Assembly (NCBI RefSeq): GCF_013624435.2
Contig: NZ_CP061768.1
Coordinates: forward strand, 62,001 to 126,000
Reading direction: 5' to 3'
Length of the DNA: 64,000 nucleotides
DNA from: Nocardioides campestrisoli
GTDB lineage: Bacteria > Actinomycetota > Actinomycetes > Propionibacteriales > Nocardioidaceae
Positions 1 to 7,253 of this stretch are shown piece by piece. The translations under genes and the position numbers were made by a program. Numbering within the stretch: the stretch's first letter is position 1; each line of letters opens with the position of its first letter. A model generated the notes under the pieces. The model was not told where the DNA came from, ran no database searches, and worked only from the letters and a program-made list of their open reading frames with translations.

Positions 1-408
1 GCGGACGACAAGGCCGCCTTCGAGGTGAAGTCCAAGGCGCTGATCGAGCAGTACGACGGCTTCTCGCCGCGCGCCCTGCCGGACGAGAAGGTCAACGGCG
101 CGCTCACCGTCGGGGAGAACATCGGCGACCTGGGTGGTCTGACGATCGGCTACCAGGCGTTCATGATCGCCACCGACGGCCAGGCGCCGCCGGAGCAGCA
201 GCGCAAGGTCTTCCTCAACTGGGCCTACTGCTGGCGGACCAAGCGGCGCAAGGAGCAGGAGCAGCAGTACCTGACCATCGACCCGCACTCCCCGCCGGAG
301 TTCCGGGCCAACATCGTGCGCAACCTCGACGAGTTCCACGGCCTCTTCGGCACCGAGCCGGGCGACGGTCTGTGGCTCGACCCCGCCGACCGGGTGCGGA
401 TCTGGTAG
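1..408 (+). CDS. C-terminal part of an M13 (neprilysin/PepO-like) zinc metallopeptidase
   Basis: The gene enters from the left edge; 135 codons and the stop are visible, so no start can be given. M13 enzymes are zinc endopeptidases of roughly 650-700 residues that cleave short peptides. The visible part carries the family signature GENIGDLGGL (about 46-55 of the visible residues): its Glu is the third zinc ligand and its Asp assists the catalytic His. The HExxH helix with the other ligands lies outside the window. The tail ends in VRIW, close to the usual CRVW-type end of the family, so the gene is intact at its 3' side. Its last 37 bases overlap the next gene. Confidence 0.9.
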   Translation, partial: ADDKAAFEVKSKALIEQYDGFSPRALPDEKVNGALTVGENIGDLGGLTIGYQAFMIATDGQAPPEQQRKVFLNWAYCWRTKRRKEQEQQYLTIDPHSPPEFRANIVRNLDEFHGLFGTEPGDGLWLDPADRVRIW

Positions 409-1226
409 CCGCGCCGGTCAAGGCCGGCCACGACCAGGCCGGCCACCGGGTCCGCCTGGAGTGGGGGCCCGCCGGTGGCGCGGCGGTCGCGGCCGGCGCG
501 GACGTGGCCGTGGTGGTCGACGTGCTCTCGTTCACCACGACGGTGAGCATCGCCGTCGAGCGCGGGATCCGGGTCTGGCCCTTCGGCTGGCACGACGAGC
601 GGGCCGCGACGTACGCCGCGGAGCTCGACGCCGTCCTGGCCGTCGGGCGGCTCGAGGCCCGGGAGCGCCCCCGGCAGCACGCCCCCGACCAGCCACCCCG
701 GGACCGCCCGGTCACTCTCTCCCCGGCGGCGATGCGCTCGGTCAGCGGCGTCCAACGGCTGGTGCTGCCCTCGCCCAACGGCTCGACCGTGAGCGCCGCC
801 CTGGCCGAGCGCGGGGCGGTGGTGGTCGCAGCCTGCCTGCGCAACCGGGCTGCCGTGGCCAGCTGGCTGGCCCCCCGGGTCGAGGCGGGGGCGACGGTCG
901 CCGTCGTGCCCGCGGGCGAGCGCTGGCCGGACGGCTCGCTGCGGCCGTGCGCCGAGGACCTCTGGGGCAGCGGTGCCGTGCTCGCCGGGCTGCTCGACCT
1001 CGACGGGGCCGTGGCCGGGGTGCTGAGCCCGGAGGCGGACGTGGCAGTCGCGGCCTGGCGCGCGGTCGAGCACGACGTCGAGGCCCGGCTGCACGCCTGC
1101 GCGAGCGGGGTCGAGCTGGTGGCCGCGGGCTTCGGGGCCGACGTGGCGGTCGCCGCGGAGACCGACGTGAGCGACGTGGTGCCGGTGCTGAGCGACGCCG
1201 CGTTCGGGGCGGCGCGCCGGCACTGA
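372..1226 (+). CDS. 2-phosphosulfolactate phosphatase family protein (ComB-like)
   Basis: A 284-residue protein of the ComB fold. ComB hydrolyses 2-phosphosulfolactate to sulfolactate in coenzyme M synthesis; actinobacterial members have no proven substrate. Family blocks are visible: VVVDVLSFTTTV (about 47-58), LPSPNGST (about 134-141) and GERWPDGSLRPCAEDLWGSG (about 188-207). The start is forced: the conserved VRLEWGP block begins near residue 28 and the only start codon upstream of it in frame is GTG 372, so the gene begins inside the end of the peptidase gene. That overlap suggests co-transcription. No other coenzyme M or sulfonate gene is nearby, so the true substrate is open. Confidence 0.8.
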   Translation: MARPRRPGADLVAAPVKAGHDQAGHRVRLEWGPAGGAAVAAGADVAVVVDVLSFTTTVSIAVERGIRVWPFGWHDERAATYAAELDAVLAVGRLEARERPRQHAPDQPPRDRPVTLSPAAMRSVSGVQRLVLPSPNGSTVSAALAERGAVVVAACLRNRAAVASWLAPRVEAGATVAVVPAGERWPDGSLRPCAEDLWGSGAVLAGLLDLDGAVAGVLSPEADVAVAAWRAVEHDVEARLHACASGVELVAAGFGADVAVAAETDVSDVVPVLSDAAFGAARRH

Positions 1227-1276
1227 CGGCGGCAGCAGGGCGTGGTCGAGGCGCTGACGGCGTCGCCCTCGCCCGC

Positions 1277-1282
1277 TAGCCT
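1277..1282 (+). promoter_or_regulatory. -10 hexamer TAGCCT of a leaderless promoter
   Basis: TAGCCT ends 7 nt before ATG 1290, the spacing expected when transcription starts on the first base of the start codon. No Shine-Dalgarno sequence is present and no clear -35 stands out. Confidence 0.6.
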
Positions 1283-1289
1283 CGCGGGC

Positions 1290-1949
1290 ATGTCGCTCAC
1301 CGTGGGCCTCGAGACCGGACGCACCGCCTGCCTGGACTCGGTCACCGGGCTCGTGCAGGCCGTGGAGAGCTTCTCCGAGCACGACCTGCTCGGGCCGTCC
1401 CGGTGCCACGGGTGGACCAGGCTGGACGCCGTGGTGCACGTGGTCGCCGGCTGGCAGGAGATGCTCGCCGGCCTGGTCTGCCTCGTCGAGGAGCAGCCCA
1501 CGGTCGACGCGGCCTCCTACTGGCCCGAGTTCGCTGCCGCGTTCGGCGGCGGGGACCCGGTGCCGGCGCTGATGGCGCAGCGGCGCCGGACCGCGGCGTA
1601 CCTCCGGCCCGCGGACGCGGTCGAGCAGCTGCACGAGCTCGCGGAGTCGCTGCGTCGCGGGGTGGCCGCGTTGCCCGACCGTGCGTGCGCCTGGCAGGGC
1701 CACGTCTTCGCTGCGGGCGACTTCCTGGCGATCTGGGCGGTGGAGCACGCGGTGCACCACCTCGACCTGTGCTCCTCCGTGCCGGCCCCCGCCAGCGCGC
1801 TCGCCCTGACCCGGGCCACCGTCGAGGCGCTGGCCGGTCCGCTGCCCGCGGACTGGTCCGACGAGAAGGCGGTCCTGGTGGGTGCCGGCCGGGTGCCGGT
1901 CCCGGACGGGCTGGGGGAGACCGCCGCCCGGCTGCCCGCTCTGGGCTGA
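1290..1949 (+). CDS. DinB-superfamily / maleylpyruvate-isomerase-like protein
   Basis: A 219-residue helical protein of the DinB/MDMPI superfamily, whose actinobacterial members are mycothiol-dependent isomerases or transferases, or uncharacterised. Support: the N-terminal pattern SFSEHDLLGPSRCHGWTRLD followed by VVHVVAGWQEMLAGLV, which is the superfamily first helix pair with its metal-binding His, and a later WAVEHAVHHLDLC (about 151-163) carrying further His residues. The ATG at 1290 is chosen over an upstream GTG because a TAGCCT -10 hexamer lies 7 nt before it. The substrate cannot be told from sequence. A distant relative lies at 53808-54392. Confidence 0.7.
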   Translation: MSLTVGLETGRTACLDSVTGLVQAVESFSEHDLLGPSRCHGWTRLDAVVHVVAGWQEMLAGLVCLVEEQPTVDAASYWPEFAAAFGGGDPVPALMAQRRRTAAYLRPADAVEQLHELAESLRRGVAALPDRACAWQGHVFAAGDFLAIWAVEHAVHHLDLCSSVPAPASALALTRATVEALAGPLPADWSDEKAVLVGAGRVPVPDGLGETAARLPALG

Positions 1950-2019
1950 CCCGGCTGGGGACCACCCCCGTCGTGCACAGCCGGCGACCCGGGCCACCGG
2001 ACGTGTCGGCCGGGGTTGG

Positions 2020-2025
2020 TAGACA
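2020..2025 (+). promoter_or_regulatory. Possible -10 hexamer TAGACA before the RecQ gene
   Basis: TAGACA ends 6 nt before ATG 2032. The last base is off consensus; AGGAA at 2025-2029 could instead act as a weak ribosome binding site. Confidence 0.4.
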
Positions 2026-2031
2026 GGAACC

Positions 2032-4143
2032 ATGACGGTCACCGCAGGAGACGACGTACGCCGAGACACCCGCGCCCAGGCAGAGCAGCACCTGCGCGCG
2101 CTGGTGGGCAGCGACGACGCGGTGCTGCGCGAGGACCAGTGGTCGGCTATCGAGGCGCTGGCGGTCGACCGGCGCCGCGCCCTGGTGGTCCAGCGCACCG
2201 GCTGGGGCAAGTCGGCGGTCTACTTCGTCGCCACCCTGCTGCTGCGCGCCCAGGGCGCCGGGCCGACGGTGATCGTCTCCCCGCTGCTCGCGCTGATGCG
2301 CAACCAGATCTCCGCGGCCGAGCGGGCCGGGATCCGGGCGGTCACCCTCAACTCCACCAACATCGAGCAGTGGGAGCCGATCCACCAGGCGATCAACGCC
2401 GGTGAGGTCGACGTGCTGCTGGTCAGCCCCGAGCGGCTCAACAACCCCGGGTTCCGCGACGAGGTGCTCCCGCGGCTGGCCGCGACCGCCGGTCTGCTGG
2501 TGATCGACGAGGCCCACTGCATCTCCGACTGGGGCCACGACTTCCGTCCTGACTACCGGCGCATCCGCACCCTGCTCGGCGACCTGCCCACCGGGATCCC
2601 GGTGCTGGCCACCACCGCCACCGCCAACGCCCGGGTCACCTCCGACGTCGCCGAGCAGCTCGGCTCCGACGTCCTGGTGCTGCGCGGCTCGCTGGACCGC
2701 GAGTCGCTGCGCCTGGGCGTGGTGCGGCTCAAGACCGCGGAGCAGCGTCTCGCCTGGCTGGCCGACCACCTGGCCGAGCAGCCCGGCTCCGGCATCGTCT
2801 ACTGCCTCACCGTGGCCGCCACCCAGGAGATCGCCGACTACCTGCGCTCCCGCGGCATGCAGGTCGCGGCGTACTCCGGGCAGACCGAGGCCAGCGAGCG
2901 CCAGGCGCTCGAGCAGGACCTGGTCGAGGGCCGGGTCAAGGCGTTGGTCGCGACCAGCGCCCTGGGCATGGGGTTCGACGCCCGGCTCGGGTTCGTGGTC
3001 AACATGGGGGCGCCGGCCTCTCCGGTGGCCTACTACCAGCAGGTCGGCCGCGCCGGCCGCGGCACCGACGAGGCCACCGTGGTGCTCCTGCCCGCCACCG
3101 AGGACCGCGACATCTGGGCCTACTTCGCGTCCCTGTCCTTCCCGCGGGAGGAGCTGGTCCGCCAGACCCTCGAGGTGCTCGCCGGCGCCCAGAAGCCGAT
3201 GAGCACCGCGGCGCTGGAGACGTACGTCGACCTGAGCCGGTCCCGGCTGGAGCAGATGCTCAAGGTGCTCGACGTCGACGGCGCGGTCCGCCGGGTCCAG
3301 GGCGGGTGGACCTCCACGGGGCAGCCGTGGAGCTACGACGCCGAGCGGTACGCCCGGGTGGCCGCGGCCCGGGAGCGCGAGCAGCAGGCGATGCTCGACT
3401 ACATCACCACCGACAAGTGCCGGATGTGGTTCCTGCGCGACCAGCTCGACGACCCGGACGTGGCTGAGCGGTGCGGGCGCTGCGACAACTGCGGGGGGCT
3501 GAGCCTGGCGACCTCGGTCTCGGAGGAGTCGGTGGAGTCGGCCCACGAGCGGCTCGCCCGCCCCGGCGTGGTGATCGAGCCGCGCAAGATGTGGCCCTCG
3601 GGCCTGGCCAACCTGGGCATCTCGCTCAAGGGCAAGATCACCGACGGCGCCGCGGAGGGCCGCGCGGTCAACCGGCTCACCGACCTGGGCTACGGCCAGC
3701 AGCTGCGCGAGCTCTTCAAGACCGGCCCCGACGGCGAGGCGCTCGACGGTCCCGTGCCCGTGCCGCTGGTCCGGGCCGTGGTCGAGGTGCTGGGCGACTG
3801 GCGCCCCCGGGTGGAGGCGATCGTCTACGTCGAGTCGGCCCGTCGTCCCACCCTGACCCGGGACCTGGCCGACGGCCTGTCCCGCTACCTCAAGGTGCCG
3901 GTGGTGGGCTCCTGGGCGATCGTCGACCCGGACGTGCCGCCCGGCAAGGGTGCGGCCAACTCCGCCCAGCGGGTCGCGGCCGTGGGGCGGCGCTCAGCCC
4001 TGCAGGCCGACGTGCCGGCCGGTCCGGTGCTCCTGGTCGACGACCTGGTGGTCACCGGGTGGACGCTCACCCTGGCCGCCCGGGCGCTGCGCGACGCCGG
4101 CGCCACCGAGGTGCTGCCGCTGACGCTCGCGGTCAACGGCTGA
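2032..4143 (+). CDS. RecQ-family DNA helicase with C-terminal phosphoribosyltransferase-like domain
   Basis: A 703-residue protein. The N-terminal half is a RecQ-type superfamily 2 3'-5' helicase: Walker A in QRTGWGKS (54-61), DEAH box (159-162) followed by CISDWGHDFRPDY, TTATAN motif III, and the helicase C-domain motif QQVGRAGRG (about 338-346). A zinc-binding RecQ-C region follows with Cys residues in DKCRMWF and CGRCDNCGG (about 461-487). Residues about 500-703 are not RecQ: they end in LLVDDLVVTGWT (about 667-678), a textbook type I phosphoribosyltransferase PRPP loop, preceded by SARRPTLTRDLADGL as in ComF-like PRTases. Helicase function is near certain; the role of the PRTase-like part (nucleotide sensing or catalysis) is unknown. 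A strong terminator follows. Confidence 0.93.
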   Translation: MTVTAGDDVRRDTRAQAEQHLRALVGSDDAVLREDQWSAIEALAVDRRRALVVQRTGWGKSAVYFVATLLLRAQGAGPTVIVSPLLALMRNQISAAERAGIRAVTLNSTNIEQWEPIHQAINAGEVDVLLVSPERLNNPGFRDEVLPRLAATAGLLVIDEAHCISDWGHDFRPDYRRIRTLLGDLPTGIPVLATTATANARVTSDVAEQLGSDVLVLRGSLDRESLRLGVVRLKTAEQRLAWLADHLAEQPGSGIVYCLTVAATQEIADYLRSRGMQVAAYSGQTEASERQALEQDLVEGRVKALVATSALGMGFDARLGFVVNMGAPASPVAYYQQVGRAGRGTDEATVVLLPATEDRDIWAYFASLSFPREELVRQTLEVLAGAQKPMSTAALETYVDLSRSRLEQMLKVLDVDGAVRRVQGGWTSTGQPWSYDAERYARVAAAREREQQAMLDYITTDKCRMWFLRDQLDDPDVAERCGRCDNCGGLSLATSVSEESVESAHERLARPGVVIEPRKMWPSGLANLGISLKGKITDGAAEGRAVNRLTDLGYGQQLRELFKTGPDGEALDGPVPVPLVRAVVEVLGDWRPRVEAIVYVESARRPTLTRDLADGLSRYLKVPVVGSWAIVDPDVPPGKGAANSAQRVAAVGRRSALQADVPAGPVLLVDDLVVTGWTLTLAARALRDAGATEVLPLTLAVNG

Positions 4144-4170
4144 GCCCGAGCCGTCCCGCGGCCCGCAACG

Positions 4171-4216
4171 CGACGGCCGCCCCCACCGCGCGGGTGCGCG
4201 GTCGGGGCGGCCGTCG
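4171..4216. terminator. Bidirectional terminator hairpin between convergent genes
   Basis: Inverted repeat: left arm 4171-4190, 6-nt loop 4191-4196, right arm 4197-4216. The 20-bp stem has one mismatch (4184/4203). It lies between the RecQ stop and the stop of the convergent exporter gene. No T-tract follows on either strand. Confidence 0.8.
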
Positions 4217-4227
4217 GGCGCTACGGG

Positions 4228-5826
4228 TCAGTGACCGGCCATCACCGTGGGGTCGACCGGCTTCTCCAGCTTGCGCCGCGGCAGGAAGAACGCCGGGACC
4301 AGGCAGCAGCCGACCAGCACGGTGGCGACCACGAAGACCGTGGCGAACGCGTCCGCCATCCCGTCGGCTGCCCGGGCGAAGAGCGCCTCGAGACCTGCCG
4401 GGTCGATGCCGAGCCGGGCGGCGGCCTCGGCGAGCACGCCCGGGTCCTGGCTGCCGCCCGTCTCCTCGGCCAGGTCGCGCGCCTGCTGGACCGCCGGCTG
4501 GTCGGCCAGCCGGTCGGTGAGGATCACCGAGAAGAGCGCCGTCCCGATCGAGGCGGCCACCTGCTGCTGGATGTTGAGCAGGGTGGAGCCGCGGGCGATG
4601 GTGTGGTCGGTGAGCGTGGCCAGCGCCGCGGTCATGATCGGCATCATCGTGGCGCCCATGCCCAGACCCATGATGAAGAGCGCGGTGAGCAGGTAGGTGT
4701 AGCTGGTCTCGGCGTCGATCTGGGTGAAGAGCCCCATGCCGAGGGTGATCACCGCGACGCCGGTCATCACGATCTTGCCGGGCCCGATCTTGTCCACCAG
4801 GAAGCCGGCCACCGGCATGGTCAGCATCGCCCCGATGCCCTGGGGGGCGAGCAGCAGCCCGGCGCCCAGCGCGTCCTCGCCGCGCACCTGCTGGAAGTAG
4901 AGCGGGAAGAGCAGCGAGGCGCCGAAGAAGGAGATCGCGAAGAGCGACATGGTCAGCAGGGCGACCGTCATCGACCGGTTCTTCAGCAGCCGGAGCTCGA
5001 CCAGCGGGTGGATGTTGGCCCGGCGCAGCGCCCACGGCACGAACGCGATCAGCAGCAGGATGCCGACGACCATGGTGCCGATGACCTCGCCGGTCCACGG
5101 CGTGCCCTGCTCCTCCTTGGCGCCGGGGACCGAGCTCACGCCGTACAGGAAGAGCGCGAGCCCGGGGGAGAGGAGCAGCATGCCGACGAAGTCGAAGGTC
5201 TCCGAGGGCTCGACGTCGTCCTTGTCGAGGACGAGCCAGGCGTAGCCGATCGCGAAGGCGCCGATCGGCACGTTGATCAGGAAGATCCAGTGCCACGAGG
5301 CGATGTCGATCAGCCAGCCGCCGAGGATCGGCCCGAAGATCGGCCCCAGGAGCATCGGGATGCCCATGATCGCCATCACGCGACCCACCCGGTCCGGGCC
5401 CGCGGCGCGGGTCAGGATGGTCATGCCGAGCGGCATCAGCATGCCGCCGCCCAGGCCCTGGAGCACCCGGAAGGCGACCAGTGCGGAGAGGCTGTCGGCC
5501 AGCGCGCACAGGATCGAGCCGAGGGTGAACAGCAGCACCGCCAGCAGGTAGAGCCGCTTCGTGCCGAACCGGTCGGCGGCCCACCCGGTGAGCGGGATGA
5601 CGGTGGCCAGGGCCAGCGTGTAGCCGGTCATCGTCCAGGCCACCTGGGCGGCCGTGGCGTCGAACTCCTGCTGGAAGGTCTGGAGCGCCACCGAGACGAC
5701 GGTGACGTCGAGGATCGACATGATGCCACCGAGGACGACGACCCCGGCGATCATCAGGACGCGCTTGTCGAGGCGGTCGGCGGCGGGCGTCGGCTCCGTG
5801 GGGAGCGGCGGGGTCTGCGTGGTCAC
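4228..5826 (-). CDS. DHA2-family (EmrB/QacA) MFS multidrug exporter
   Basis: A 532-residue proton-driven exporter of the 14-helix DHA2 family. Visible are the first helix with the family pattern GGIMSILDVTVVSVAL, motif A in the first cytoplasmic loop (GWAADRFGTKRLYLL) and the antiporter motif C (GPIFGPILGGWL). The C-terminus is a short basic and polar tail. An upstream in-frame ATG near 5940 would add 38 residues unlike any family N-terminus; GTG 5826 is preferred because the -10 hexamer TACTCT lies 6 nt before it. A short inverted repeat at 5851-5862 could bind a repressor, but no TetR or MarR gene is adjacent. The substrate is unknown. Confidence 0.9.
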   Translation of the reverse strand: MTTQTPPLPTEPTPAADRLDKRVLMIAGVVVLGGIMSILDVTVVSVALQTFQQEFDATAAQVAWTMTGYTLALATVIPLTGWAADRFGTKRLYLLAVLLFTLGSILCALADSLSALVAFRVLQGLGGGMLMPLGMTILTRAAGPDRVGRVMAIMGIPMLLGPIFGPILGGWLIDIASWHWIFLINVPIGAFAIGYAWLVLDKDDVEPSETFDFVGMLLLSPGLALFLYGVSSVPGAKEEQGTPWTGEVIGTMVVGILLLIAFVPWALRRANIHPLVELRLLKNRSMTVALLTMSLFAISFFGASLLFPLYFQQVRGEDALGAGLLLAPQGIGAMLTMPVAGFLVDKIGPGKIVMTGVAVITLGMGLFTQIDAETSYTYLLTALFIMGLGMGATMMPIMTAALATLTDHTIARGSTLLNIQQQVAASIGTALFSVILTDRLADQPAVQQARDLAEETGGSQDPGVLAEAAARLGIDPAGLEALFARAADGMADAFATVFVVATVLVGCCLVPAFFLPRRKLEKPVDPTVMAGH

Positions 5827-5832
5827 CGGGTG

Positions 5833-5838
5833 AGAGTA
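5833..5838 (-). promoter_or_regulatory. -10 hexamer TACTCT of the exporter gene
   Basis: Reads TACTCT on the minus strand, 6 nt before GTG 5826, so the mRNA is probably leaderless. Confidence 0.6.
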
Positions 5839-5850
5839 GTGGTTGCTCTC

Positions 5851-5862
5851 GTCAACTTTGAC
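5851..5862. promoter_or_regulatory. Candidate operator of the exporter gene (GTCAA-CT-TTGAC)
   Basis: Perfect 5-bp arms around a 2-nt centre, 12 bp upstream of the -10 hexamer, where a bound repressor would block RNA polymerase. The arms are short, so chance is possible. Confidence 0.35.
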
Positions 5863-5914
5863 GTCATTAACGGCGTGATCTGGACCACTGCGCCGACTTC
5901 CCGAGGAAAACCGC

Positions 5915-5975
5915 CACTTCTCGACCGTTGCAACCCCCAAGAAGTGCCAGTTTCACCGGGGCCCCGGTGAAACTG
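5915..5975. repeat. Structured repeat, copy 1 (with a perfect 28-bp palindrome)
   Basis: Two structures in tandem. First, a hairpin with 7-bp arms (5915-5921 and 5940-5946) around a loop containing CCGTTGCAAC. Second, a perfect 28-bp palindrome at 5948-5975 (arm CAGTTTCACCGGGG). About 82 percent identical over 61 bp to the element at 49148-49208, in the same orientation. It begins 6 nt past the stop of the minus-strand glutathione peroxidase gene, so it may end that transcript, but the sequence conservation goes beyond what a terminator needs. Confidence 0.85.
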
Positions 5976-5981
5976 ACCCGG

Positions 5982-6470
5982 TCAGGACAGCAGCGCGTCC
6001 ACCGCGGCGACCAGGGCCGCGTCGTCCGGCTCGGTGGCCGGGTTGAACCGGGCGACCGGGGTGCCGTCGGCGTCGACCAGGAACTTCTCGAAGTTCCACT
6101 GCACGTCGCCGGTGTTGCCGCGGTCGTCGGGAAGCTCGACCAGCGGCGCGAGCACCTCGTGCCGGCCGACCCCGTTGACCTCGATCTTCTCCGACATCGG
6201 GAAGGTCACGCCGTACGTCGCGGAGCAGAACTCGGCGATCTCCTCGGCGCTGCCGGGCTCCTGGCCCATGAACTGGTTGCAGGGCAGCCCGACGACGGTG
6301 AAACCGCGCGCGGCGTACGCCTCGTGCAGGGCCTCGAGCTTGGCGTACTGCGGGGTCAGGCCGCACTTGCTGGCCACGTTGACCAGCAGGGCCGGACGCC
6401 CGCCGGTGAGGTCGCGCAGGGTGCCGGGCGTGCCGTCGAGCCTGCTCAGGGAGGCGTCCAGGATGCTCAT
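5982..6470 (-). CDS. Glutathione-peroxidase-family thiol peroxidase
   Basis: A 162-residue peroxidase reducing hydrogen or lipid peroxides; in organisms with mycothiol instead of glutathione these enzymes usually draw electrons from thioredoxin. The peroxidatic Cys is Cys36 in NVASKCGLT (a Cys, not selenocysteine, enzyme), and the catalytic tetrad Gln70 and Trp/Asn follow in FMGQEPGS and WNFEKFL. A further Cys in LPCNQF (about 64) is conserved in the family. ATG 6470 is chosen because CACAAT lies 7 nt upstream; an in-frame ATG at 6479 would add three residues and overlap that hexamer. The structured repeat at 5915-5975 follows the stop. Confidence 0.9.
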   Translation of the reverse strand: MSILDASLSRLDGTPGTLRDLTGGRPALLVNVASKCGLTPQYAKLEALHEAYAARGFTVVGLPCNQFMGQEPGSAEEIAEFCSATYGVTFPMSEKIEVNGVGRHEVLAPLVELPDDRGNTGDVQWNFEKFLVDADGTPVARFNPATEPDDAALVAAVDALLS

Positions 6471-6623
6471 GCCCGCCATTGTGGCTCACACGTCGCGAGA
6501 TCGGGTCCAAGGTCCCGGTCCGGTTCGGCCCGAGGACTCTCTGCCCGGGGCCGTCGGCGGAGTCTCCTCGAAGACAGGCACCACGACCGGGGCGGCCGGC
6601 GCGTGGATCCGTCGGGAGGCAGC

Positions 6624-7244
6624 ATGCAGTGGGAGCCGCGGACGCACCGCAACGGGAGGGTGGCCCTGGCGGTCGCCGGGGACGGCGCCCTGCTCCTGGG
6701 CCGGCCCGCGACCAGGCACCTGCGCCTCTCCACCGTGGGCGTGGAGCACCGCGACCTGCGCTGGGCCGAGACGCCGACCGACGAGGACGGACCCGACCCG
6801 ACCACCGTGTGGAGCGTGCCGTGGGCGGACGTGCTGTCCCTGACGCTGCAGGCGTTGCCGAGCGACCAGCACCGTACGCCGGTCCTGCCGCTGCTGGTGG
6901 CGGTCGGCTCCGAGGTGCTCGGGCTGGGCACCGGCCCGGACAGCTCGGACGCCCTGCTCACGGTGCGGACCCGGGCGGAGGAGTACGTGGCGGGCTGCGA
7001 CGGCTACGTGTGCCAGGGCTACTGGCGTGGCGACGTGGCCGCGCTCCAGGCGCTGATGGGCCTGCTCCTCGACACCCCGGCCGCACGCGCGACCCTGGCC
7101 GAGCCGGTCGCCCTGCTGGCGCTGCTGGCCGAGGTCGGCGAGGCCGACGTCGACGTGGCGCAGGCGCGGGCGCTGCTGCTCGAGCGCTGGGCGCAGGCGC
7201 GGCAGGGGACCGCGACCGGCAGTCCTGTCGGCCCGGGGGGCTAG
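6624..7244 (+). CDS. Uncharacterised protein upstream of SNF2 helicase
   Basis: A 206-residue protein I do not recognise. It is soluble, Trp-containing in its first half (WEPR, LRWAET, VWSVPWADV) and has an Ala/Leu-rich helical second half (about 120-195). The start is ATG 6624, with a good Shine-Dalgarno GGGAGG 4 nt upstream. Its stop TAG (7242-7244) forms the first half of the -10 hexamer of the SNF2 helicase gene, and it shares orientation with the helicase and SWIM genes, so a link to that DNA-remodelling pair is possible. The first part has the look of a small beta-rich domain followed by a helical bundle. Confidence 0.7.
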   Translation: MQWEPRTHRNGRVALAVAGDGALLLGRPATRHLRLSTVGVEHRDLRWAETPTDEDGPDPTTVWSVPWADVLSLTLQALPSDQHRTPVLPLLVAVGSEVLGLGTGPDSSDALLTVRTRAEEYVAGCDGYVCQGYWRGDVAALQALMGLLLDTPAARATLAEPVALLALLAEVGEADVDVAQARALLLERWAQARQGTATGSPVGPGG

Positions 7245-7247
7245 CGT
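7242..7247 (+). promoter_or_regulatory. -10 hexamer TAGCGT overlapping a stop codon
   Basis: TAGCGT ends 6 nt before GTG 7254; its TAG is the stop codon of the gene at 6624-7244. Confidence 0.6.
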
Positions 7248-7253
7248 CGCAGG

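Noticed and set aside
225..2210. Long minus-strand open frames over the first 2.2 kb
   Set aside because: Arg/Gly/His-rich shadows of the ComB-like and DinB-like genes.
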